Source of the DNA: Rhodoferax sp. UBA5149
Lineage (GTDB): Bacteria; Pseudomonadota; Gammaproteobacteria; Burkholderiales; Burkholderiaceae_C
Direction: 5' to 3'
NCBI RefSeq assembly: GCF_002413825.1
Contig: NZ_DHXT01000123.1
Coordinates: 1,178 to 7,474 of the forward strand
Length of the DNA: 6,297 nucleotides
Both the position numbers and the translations under genes were made by a program. Shown piece after piece: positions 1-5,644 of this stretch. Under the pieces are notes generated by a model. It saw nothing but the letters and a program-made list of their open reading frames with translations, was not told where the DNA came from and ran no database searches. Numbering within the stretch: the first letter of the stretch is position 1; each line of letters starts with the position of its first letter.

Positions 1-36
1 GCGCAGGCATTGCGGGCCAGCGCCGGGTTGAATTGA
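1..36 (+). CDS. Possible 3' end of an upstream gene (partial)
   Basis: Reading from base 1 gives eleven codons ending in TGA at 34-36 (peptide AQALRASAGLN). If real, it is the C-terminus of a gene in the same operon, 33 bp ahead of the next start. A competing frame starting at base 3 stays open until TGA at 96-98 and would overlap the next gene by 29 bp, giving a hydrophilic tail. Both frames have GC-rich third positions, so the sequence alone does not decide between them. No function can be assigned from so few residues. Confidence 0.3.
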   Translation, partial: AQALRASAGLN

Positions 37-53
37 CGCCTAAAGACGAGCAC

Positions 54-61
54 AGGGCGAG
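54..61 (+). promoter_or_regulatory. Weak ribosome binding site for the GT9 gene
   Basis: AGGGCGAG lies 8 nt before the ATG at 70. It is a partial Shine-Dalgarno match, but it supports that start over the internal ATG at 151, which has no purine-rich sequence in front of it. Confidence 0.4.
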
Positions 62-69
62 CCCGACGC

Positions 70-1305
70 ATGAAAGTACAGACACAACGCTGGATTGACC
101 GCTGGCTGGGCCAGCTCCTGTGCGGTGCGGTGTCGGTTTGGGCCCGGTGCATGGCACGGTTGCGGCCTGCAGCACGCTTGTCTCGCGAACCACGCCACAT
201 TCTGGTCATTCTGCTGTCCGAGATGGGCAGCGTGGTATTGGCGGGCCCCATGTTTGCGGCCCTGCGTCAACGCTACCCCGGCGCCACGCTGCATGTGCTG
301 CAGCTCAAGAAGAATCAGGAAGTCGCCGTCCTGCTCGGGCTGGCGCAAGCTGAACACCTGCACGCGCTGGACGACAGCGCCGGCCTCGGCTTGCTGCGCG
401 ACATCTGGCGCGTCATCATGACGCTGCGCCGCCTGCCGCTGGACGCCGTGATTGACTGCGAGCTGTTTTCCCGCATCAGCAGCCTGATGTCTTACCTGAG
501 CGGCGCGCCCTTGCGCGTCGGCTTCACGCCGCATACGCAAGAAGGCCTGTACCGCGGCAGCTACATCAACCGGGCCATCCCCTACAACCCCTACCAGCAC
601 ATCAGCAAACAATTTTTGTCGCTGGTCGATGCGCTGGACGGCAACAGCATGCCGCGCAACAAAGCGGCCCCCATTCGCGAGCTCCCCTCGGACACCGGTT
701 TGGCCGTGCCGTTTGAAGCCACCGAGTTGCGGGCCTACCGCAGCAAGATGCTGACCGACCACCCGGCTCTCAATAATCGAAAAATCGTGTTGATCTACGC
801 CGGTGGCGGCCTCCTGCCAGAGCGTGCCTGGCCCGCCGCGCACTATGCCCAGGTGGCACGTGGCCTGTGCCAGGGCGGGCATGCCGTCGGGCTGATTGGC
901 CTGCGCGATGATGCGACGTTGGCGCGCGAGCTGCAAACTCGGATCAACAGCGCGTTTTGCGTGGACCTGACCGGCTACACCCGCAGCATCCGCGAGCTGC
1001 TGATGCTGTTCCATGGCGCTGACTTGCTGATCACCAACGACGGTGGGCCCGGCCACTTTGCCAGCCTCACACCCATTCGCACTTTGGTGTTCTTTGGCCC
1101 CGAGACCGGCCGTCTTTACGGGCCACTCGGGCCACGCGCCACCGTGCTGGAGTCCGGACTGGCCTGCTCGCCCTGCCTCAGCGCCTACAACCACCGTGAA
1201 ACCTTTTGCGATGGCGACAACCAGTGCCTCAAACGCATTGCCCCGGACCCCGTACTGGCAGATGCCTTGTCCGCTTTGACCCTCACCACGCGCGTGCCGT
1301 CATGA
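70..1305 (+). CDS. Glycosyltransferase family 9 (heptosyltransferase-like)
   Basis: This 411-aa protein looks like a cytoplasmic GT-B glycosyltransferase of family GT9, the family of ADP-heptose:LPS heptosyltransferases. The N-terminal Rossmann strand is RHILVILL (42-49), followed by SEMGSVVLAGP (50-60), which aligns with the MGDVLxxLP loop of WaaC-type enzymes. The C-terminal half has LIYAGGG (241-247), RAWP (252-255), the donor-site motif TNDGGPGHFA (322-331) and FFGPETGRLYGPLGP (341-355). A Cys-rich tail follows (C366, C369, C380, C386), as found in many GT9 proteins. Two features are odd: Ser54 replaces the Asp used as proposed catalytic base in WaaC, with Glu51 three residues earlier, and about 40 residues rich in Trp, Leu and Arg precede the first strand and could contact the membrane. 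The stop overlaps the next start (ATGA, 1302-1305), so translation is probably coupled. Donor and acceptor sugars cannot be read from sequence; heptose is only the family default. Confidence 0.9.
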   Translation: MKVQTQRWIDRWLGQLLCGAVSVWARCMARLRPAARLSREPRHILVILLSEMGSVVLAGPMFAALRQRYPGATLHVLQLKKNQEVAVLLGLAQAEHLHALDDSAGLGLLRDIWRVIMTLRRLPLDAVIDCELFSRISSLMSYLSGAPLRVGFTPHTQEGLYRGSYINRAIPYNPYQHISKQFLSLVDALDGNSMPRNKAAPIRELPSDTGLAVPFEATELRAYRSKMLTDHPALNNRKIVLIYAGGGLLPERAWPAAHYAQVARGLCQGGHAVGLIGLRDDATLARELQTRINSAFCVDLTGYTRSIRELLMLFHGADLLITNDGGPGHFASLTPIRTLVFFGPETGRLYGPLGPRATVLESGLACSPCLSAYNHRETFCDGDNQCLKRIAPDPVLADALSALTLTTRVPS

Positions 1306-1808
1306 GCCAGCGTCAGGGCTGGCAGCCGCGTCTTTTTTTGCTGATTGAGTGGCTCAAGGGCTTTCGCTACATCAAATTTGGCCTCGTCGGCGCCAGTGGC
1401 ACCGTCGTCAACATGGCTGTTTTGTACCTGGCACAAGAGTATTTTTTTGCGGCCATTGCAGCACCGCGCAGTCGGCTCTACGCCTCGCTGGCCCTGGCCA
1501 TTGCTGTCGCCACCATCAACAACTTCACCTGGAACCGGCTCTGGACCTGGGCCGACCGGCTGCGTGCCGCCGCCGCGCACGCCCGCTCCATACAAGCGCC
1601 CTCGACCGGCATGGCGGTCTTTTGGGGACAACTCGGACGTTATGCGCTCGCCTCGTGGTTTGGTATCGCTCTGCAATATGGCCTGACCCTGTGGCTCGCT
1701 CACTCTCTGCATTACCTGCTGGCCAATGTCATCGCCATCGTCATTGCCAGCGTGAGCAACTTTCTGGCCAATGACCGTTGGACCTTTCGGCATCGGTCGC
1801 CCAAATAG
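1302..1808 (+). CDS. GtrA-family membrane protein (putative polyprenyl-linked sugar flippase)
   Basis: The 168-aa product has four likely membrane helices (about 26-45, 60-76, 113-132 and 137-154), the usual GtrA/DPMS architecture and length. Family signatures are YIKFGLVGASGTVVN (23-37) in helix 1, NNFTWNRLWTW (73-83) after helix 2 and SNFLANDRWTF (152-162) after helix 4; the two similar NF-x-x-N-x-x-W-T motifs reflect an internal repeat of two hairpins. I chose the ATG at 1302 because it overlaps the GT9 stop (ATGA) and sits just before the conserved region. An in-frame ATG at 1206 would add 32 residues read from inside the GT9 gene and is unlikely. There is no clear Shine-Dalgarno, in keeping with coupled translation. 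GtrA proteins are linked to translocation of undecaprenyl- or decaprenyl-phosphate sugars, which fits the GT39 gene next door. Confidence 0.9.
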   Translation: MSQRQGWQPRLFLLIEWLKGFRYIKFGLVGASGTVVNMAVLYLAQEYFFAAIAAPRSRLYASLALAIAVATINNFTWNRLWTWADRLRAAAAHARSIQAPSTGMAVFWGQLGRYALASWFGIALQYGLTLWLAHSLHYLLANVIAIVIASVSNFLANDRWTFRHRSPK

Positions 1809-1811
1809 GCC

Positions 1812-3617
1812 ATGACTGTCCCACGCCCACGCAGTCGCCTCGTTGACGCCTCAACGCTAGCCTGGTTTGTACTGCTCCTGTTTGCCGCAGGCGTCTACGC
1901 CTACGGTTTGGGTGGGCAGTACAACCCGAGCATCGGGGATGAGCTGGTTTACACGCATATCGCGCGGCTGACGGCAGCGTCGAACCACTGGCTGCCGCTG
2001 GTGTCCGAGCTGAACCACATGCGCAATACCAAACCACCCTTGCTGTTCTGGCAAGCCATGGTGGCTGGAGACTGGGGGCGCCACTGGAGTCTGGCCGCCC
2101 TGCGCATACCCAGCCTGATCTATACGCTCCTGATTGCAGGCGCGGTGGTCTGGACTGTGCAGCAGATCACCCGCAATCTAAAAGCTGCCGGCCTGGCGGC
2201 CTGCATTTACCTCGCTTTCTTTTGCACCTTCCGCTTTGGTCGCACGTATTTGACCAGCGCCCCGGAAACGTTTTGGTTGAATGTGCCCATGTTCTGGCTG
2301 CTGTGGCACCGCTTGCGTCAGACGCGGACAACTCAGACAAGCGATCTGAGCTGGCTAACACACGTCGGCTTCGGCTTGGCCCTGGGGCTCGGATTGGCCT
2401 ATAAGTCCTTCGCCCTGATTGCACCGGCAGCCGCCGCGCTGTGGTGTGCCCAGCTCCTGAGCGCGCCCACCGCAAGTTGGCGCGTGATGGTTCAGATCAC
2501 CCTCAAAGTGAGCCTGAGTGCAGCCATGGCGCTCGGTATTTTCGCCCTGTGGTTTGTGCTGGATCCCGACCCTGGCGCCGTGTGGCGAGAGTTTGTCATC
2601 GGTGAAAACGCTGGAAAATTGTCCAACAGCGAGGGCTACTGGCATGTGGCTTTGTTGGGGGGTGGCATCAGCATGTGGGCGCAACTGCTGGCCTATGTGC
2701 AAAATGCCGGCCTGCTGGCTTTCGTCGTCATCGGTCTGGCGTGGCTCGGACTCAGACGTGGGTTTCAGGCCTGGCGCGGCCCGGGTGGCGACGCAGGAAT
2801 CAAACTGTCGCCGCAACTGCTGATCTTGCTGGCCTGGCTGGCCGTGTGGCTCATTGTGTTCACCCTGCCGAGCCAGCGCTCGGCCCGCTACGTCATCCCC
2901 GCCATGCCAGCGCTGGCCATGCTGCTCGCGCTCTACTGGCCACGCATTGCACGCGGGTGGTTTTTGCTGTCTTTGCTGCTGTGCGGAATTTTCATCGGGG
3001 TGCTGGGACGCATCGCTTGGGCGGCGCATGACATCGGGATCGGCACCGGCATTGAATTGGGCGCCAGCATGCTTGCCGTGGCGCTGGGTCTCATCCTCGT
3101 GATCGGCGGTTTGGCGAAGCCGGCGTGGACACGAGCCTGCACCGTGGCCGCGTGTCTCGCGGTTTTCGCCTGCTTCGGCTTGAGCACCGCGCCCCTGAAC
3201 GGCGCCGCTGGACACTATGACGCCCAAACCGTCGAAAAACTTGACAAGGCGAGCGTCGCCGTGCCGAACGGTTTCAACGGGCAGTTTGAGCGCTTTCAGT
3301 TCTTGCTGCCGGGCAACCAGTTTCTGCCCTATGACAGCGAAGGCCGCGCAGGTTCCCGCGCAAGCTCAAACACGGAAGAACTCAGCCGCCTGCTGGCCAG
3401 CCACGATGCCGTCATTTGGCTCCAGTCGGCGCCCTCCGAACAGGCACCGCCCTGCGTGCCAGGCTGCAAGGTGCTGGGCACGCGTTGGGAAGTGAAAGGG
3501 CGCCACCAGAGCGGTGAAATCAATCTCGCTAACCTCTGGTATCCGCAAACCTGGTTGTTCAGGCGCGAGTGGCTGGTAGCAAGCGCTTCCCCGCCATCAG
3601 GCGACGCGCCGCGCTGA
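1812..3617 (+). CDS. Glycosyltransferase family 39 (ArnT/PMT-like, polytopic)
   Basis: This 601-aa integral membrane protein resembles ArnT/PMT-type transferases, which move a sugar from a polyprenyl-phosphate donor to an acceptor at the periplasmic face. After the first helix (about 15-33) comes the periplasmic loop with GDELVY (42-47), holding the acidic pair expected at the active site, then TKPPLLFW (73-80), a hallmark of ArnT-like proteins. SAPETFW (149-155) supplies the second acidic position. FVIGENAGKL (261-270) and PSQRSARYVIPAMPALA (353-369) match conserved family loops. Around ten or more hydrophobic segments run to about residue 460. The last 140 residues are soluble, probably periplasmic, and include a CVPGC pair (548-552). 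The start lies 3 nt after the GtrA stop with no separate Shine-Dalgarno, so the gene probably depends on upstream translation. Its 3' end overlaps the convergent minus-strand gene by 59 bp. The transferred sugar and acceptor are unknown; aminoarabinose transfer to lipid A should not be assumed. Confidence 0.9.
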   Translation: MTVPRPRSRLVDASTLAWFVLLLFAAGVYAYGLGGQYNPSIGDELVYTHIARLTAASNHWLPLVSELNHMRNTKPPLLFWQAMVAGDWGRHWSLAALRIPSLIYTLLIAGAVVWTVQQITRNLKAAGLAACIYLAFFCTFRFGRTYLTSAPETFWLNVPMFWLLWHRLRQTRTTQTSDLSWLTHVGFGLALGLGLAYKSFALIAPAAAALWCAQLLSAPTASWRVMVQITLKVSLSAAMALGIFALWFVLDPDPGAVWREFVIGENAGKLSNSEGYWHVALLGGGISMWAQLLAYVQNAGLLAFVVIGLAWLGLRRGFQAWRGPGGDAGIKLSPQLLILLAWLAVWLIVFTLPSQRSARYVIPAMPALAMLLALYWPRIARGWFLLSLLLCGIFIGVLGRIAWAAHDIGIGTGIELGASMLAVALGLILVIGGLAKPAWTRACTVAACLAVFACFGLSTAPLNGAAGHYDAQTVEKLDKASVAVPNGFNGQFERFQFLLPGNQFLPYDSEGRAGSRASSNTEELSRLLASHDAVIWLQSAPSEQAPPCVPGCKVLGTRWEVKGRHQSGEINLANLWYPQTWLFRREWLVASASPPSGDAPR

Positions 3618-4269
3618 CCAGCCACCCAAGCTGAAGTGCGCCCCATAACCAGGGGTCGATCAGCGCATCCCATACATTGCCCGTTGGCAAACGGGTCAGC
3701 ACAAACAGGGTCAATACAGACAGAGCCAACAACGGCCCGACCAGCGCCATTCGATTCGTCGCGGCGCTGCCCAACACGACCCAGAGCAAGGTTGCGAACA
3801 GAGCCACTGCGCCAAAGGCGGCCGCGCCAAACCCCCACGCGTAAACCGACAGCGGCAGCAAAGCGAACGTGTCCAACAGCAGCACCCAACCCAGTACGAC
3901 GCCAAGCCCCGACAGAATTTTCAAAGCAGTAACTTGAGGCTCAGACATCACCGCATCTTCGCCCTGCGCCATCCGCGCACGGCTTAAGAACCACGCCAAA
4001 CAAATGACAGCGCTGGTCAAGCTGGGCGTTTGAAACGCCAAACCCAGCCAGTACGCGGGCGACGCGCTACCCGGCAGCAAAGTCAAGGTCATCACCAAAA
4101 AACTCAAGCCCAGTCGATAAGGGCGTGCGAGCTGGCCAGCCAGCAGCAGGGTGCCACTGCCCAGCACGATGGCCCACACCAGATGCAGGGCCACCCGCAT
4201 CGCTGTCAGGTTGGGCAACACCGGTGCCTCTGTCACCAACAGGATGTTCGAAAAAGCGCTCATATCCAT
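3559..4269 (-). CDS. Unrecognised polytopic membrane protein
   Basis: I do not recognise a named family for this 236-aa protein. It is strongly hydrophobic, with six or seven likely membrane segments at about 25-46, 51-68, 82-96, 116-134, 140-168 (perhaps one long or two short), 175-192 and 205-221. A polar loop at about 97-113 (SRARMAQGEDAVMSEP) separates the first three from the rest. The tail is basic (ARRLMAGKRLLPATRA). No catalytic motif stands out. It begins 13 nt after the stop of the sialidase-like gene, and GAGG overlapping that stop could be its Shine-Dalgarno, so the two are almost certainly co-transcribed. Alternative starts at Met3 or Met24 are possible. Its 3' end overlaps the GT39 gene by 59 bp in antisense. 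A role in anchoring or transport linked to the sialidase-like partner is only a guess from position. Confidence 0.75.
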   Translation of the reverse strand: MDMSAFSNILLVTEAPVLPNLTAMRVALHLVWAIVLGSGTLLLAGQLARPYRLGLSFLVMTLTLLPGSASPAYWLGLAFQTPSLTSAVICLAWFLSRARMAQGEDAVMSEPQVTALKILSGLGVVLGWVLLLDTFALLPLSVYAWGFGAAAFGAVALFATLLWVVLGSAATNRMALVGPLLALSVLTLFVLTRLPTGNVWDALIDPWLWGALQLGWLVSAARRLMAGKRLLPATRA

Positions 4270-4282
4270 GAAGTACTGCGCC

Positions 4283-5524
4283 TCAGCGCGCGGAAGACGA
4301 GAAAGAAAATCGTTGCCAGGCGATGCGCTGGCGCTGATCGGTATAACTCACCCACAAGCTATTGTCAGCCCAGGCCAGTGCCGGGTAAGAATACTCATCC
4401 GAGCCTGCACCGTGCGCCAGCCCCTGGGCCAGGACCCAGGCCCGACCGTCTGCCGAACTGCTCAAATCCAGCGTGACGCGGGAGTGCGGTGAAGAATTGT
4501 GGGCCAGAAACATGCGCCCCGGTGCCAGGGCCAGCCCTGCCACCGAGGCATCGGGGTTGTCCAGTGCCAGGTCAGGTAAATCCACCCAGTGCTGCCCGCT
4601 ATCAGAAGTTTGGGCCACGGCCACCTTGCCCTCAGGTCGCTGGTCGCGCATCAGGGCCAGCCAATGTGACTCGGTCGCCATCAAGATCGTCGGTTGCAGC
4701 AAATGCTTTCGACTGGAAATCCGCACCATCCCCAAGAACTCGCCGCTGGCGTCAAAGCGCAAGGCGACCGGGTATTTGATGCCCAATTCAAAATGCACCG
4801 GCAACACCATGCCGCCATCTCTCAGAGGAAGTGGTGCGGTGCGCACCAGAAAGCTCGTGTTCCACAGCCACGACAGCGGCAAGGTCCGCACCACGTCAAA
4901 CGACAACGCAGAGAAGTCCTGGCGTTCCTGGCTTTGGCGCAAATGCACAATGCGCGCGGCGGCCCAGCCGCCTAGACCGGTGGCCACCACAAACAGATGA
5001 ATTCTGCCTTGGCTATCGAGCCAGGCCACCGGATTGCCGAGTCGGCGCACGCCAAAGCCCAAGGGCTCGGCCATGGCAACACGATTCACCACAAAACGCG
5101 CGGCGCTCCACTTCTGCGTAGCGCGGTCAAAGTGCGAAGCGGCGATCTGCACATCGGCGGCGCTTTCGCGCGTGCCCGCGAACCAGAATGCCATCAGGGC
5201 GGAGGGGTGCACGGCAGGCATTGACAGCAGGCTGCTGGCGTGGGCAGCGGGTGTATTGGCGGGCATGGGGATATGACCATGGGCAATGGGCACCAGGGGA
5301 TTTCCCGCCACGGCATTCTCCACACCCGGCCACACGGCTTGTGCCAACGGTGTCACGCCAGCGCGACGCCCCGCATCCAAGCCCATCAAAGCAGCGCATA
5401 CCAACAGAGCGCAAAGCAGACGCACGCTGAAGGAGCGGGTGACAGCGGCGACAAAGGAACTAAACATCGCACGTTGCCATGAATGGAAAAGTTGATTCAG
5501 TACCAAGCGGGCTGAATGATGCAT
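4283..5524 (-). CDS. Membrane-anchored BNR/sialidase-like protein (predicted neuraminidase family)
   Basis: This 413-aa protein has one N-terminal hydrophobic segment (about 33-49, after basic residues), a signal anchor or signal peptide, then a six-bladed beta-propeller domain of the sialidase superfamily (BNR_2, COG4692-type). Visible signatures are FWFAGTRE (113-120), GNPVAW (163-168), WNTSFLVR (221-228), LPVHFELG (241-248), QPTIL (277-281), a good Asp box TSDSGQHW (306-313), a degenerate second one SADGRAW (357-363), YSYPALAW (378-385) and SYTDQRQRIAW (393-403). These place the domain outside the cytoplasmic membrane. True sialidase activity is not shown: the family is predicted, and the substrate may be another acidic sugar or none. 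The start is uncertain; Met20 (codon 5465-5467) would give a more ordinary signal peptide, and neither start has a clear Shine-Dalgarno. It leads a minus-strand operon with the polytopic protein 13 nt downstream and is divergent from the PrsT-like gene. Confidence 0.85.
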   Translation of the reverse strand: MHHSARLVLNQLFHSWQRAMFSSFVAAVTRSFSVRLLCALLVCAALMGLDAGRRAGVTPLAQAVWPGVENAVAGNPLVPIAHGHIPMPANTPAAHASSLLSMPAVHPSALMAFWFAGTRESAADVQIAASHFDRATQKWSAARFVVNRVAMAEPLGFGVRRLGNPVAWLDSQGRIHLFVVATGLGGWAAARIVHLRQSQERQDFSALSFDVVRTLPLSWLWNTSFLVRTAPLPLRDGGMVLPVHFELGIKYPVALRFDASGEFLGMVRISSRKHLLQPTILMATESHWLALMRDQRPEGKVAVAQTSDSGQHWVDLPDLALDNPDASVAGLALAPGRMFLAHNSSPHSRVTLDLSSSADGRAWVLAQGLAHGAGSDEYSYPALAWADNSLWVSYTDQRQRIAWQRFSFSSSAR

Positions 5525-5593
5525 TCACGTGTGAAATATCAAAGAGGATACCCTATGTGGTTTGTAGACTGAAACGCTATTCGACTGAGCTAA

Positions 5594-5612
5594 GCATTTG
5601 CAAAACAAATGC
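5594..5612. repeat. Perfect inverted repeat, possible operator
   Basis: GCATTTG and CAAATGC form perfect 7-bp arms around the 5-nt spacer CAAAA. The element lies 32 bp before the PrsT-like ATG and about 70 bp ahead of the sialidase-like start. Size and position suit a dimeric regulator's binding site. The hairpin is too short and AT-rich, with no following T-tract, to be a convincing terminator. The regulator is unknown. Confidence 0.5.
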
Positions 5613-5632
5613 AACAACCTAACCAAGTCCCT

Positions 5633-5636
5633 GGGA
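5633..5636 (+). promoter_or_regulatory. Ribosome binding site of the PrsT-like gene
   Basis: GGGA sits 8 nt before the ATG at 5645 and is a fair Shine-Dalgarno core. It supports this start, which also gives a complete lipoprotein signal peptide. Confidence 0.45.
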
Positions 5637-5644
5637 ATACCCAC

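Larger units (their letters stand above)
5525..5644. promoter_or_regulatory. Divergent intergenic region
   Basis: These 120 bp separate the divergent sialidase-like and PrsT-like genes and must hold promoters for at least one, probably both. The DNA is visibly richer in A+T than the flanking genes. On the minus strand a loose -10-like TATCCT (revcomp of 5548-5553) lies ahead of the sialidase-like start. On the plus strand I see no convincing -35/-10 pair. An inverted repeat at 5594-5612 is the only strong structural element. Confidence 0.5.

Noticed and set aside
40..1194. Long open frame of 384 codons on the minus strand opposite the GT9 gene
   Set aside because: The translation is rich in Gln, Ala, Gly and His with no recognisable motif, typical of the antisense frame of a GC-rich gene; the plus strand holds clear GT9 motifs.
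1206..1301. Upstream in-frame extension of the GtrA gene to an ATG at 1206
   Set aside because: The 32 extra residues are a Pro/Arg/His-rich readout of the GT9 3' end and precede the conserved GtrA region; the ATG at 1302 overlapping the stop is the better start.
1185..1793. Open frame of 202 codons on the minus strand opposite the GtrA gene
   Set aside because: No motif or plausible start context, and it runs against conserved GtrA coding sequence.
2355..3227. Open frame of 290 codons on the minus strand opposite the GT39 gene
   Set aside because: Low-complexity Gln/His/Arg-rich product with no domain, lying wholly within a well-supported membrane glycosyltransferase gene.
4423..4440. Inverted repeat CCTGGG-N6-CCCAGG
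   Set aside because: It lies inside the sialidase-like coding region, is short and GC-rich with no T-tract, and is expected by chance at this base composition.
4473..5000. Plus-strand open frame of 175 codons inside the sialidase-like gene
   Set aside because: Its translation shows no domain, whereas the minus strand has consistent propeller motifs across the same bases.
5587..5602. Possible sigma-54 promoter using TTGCA at 5598-5602
   Set aside because: The -12-like TTGCA is good, but the bases at the required -24 spacing (GAGCTA) match TGGCAC poorly, so the site is not supported even though PrsK/PrsR systems make sigma-54 control plausible.
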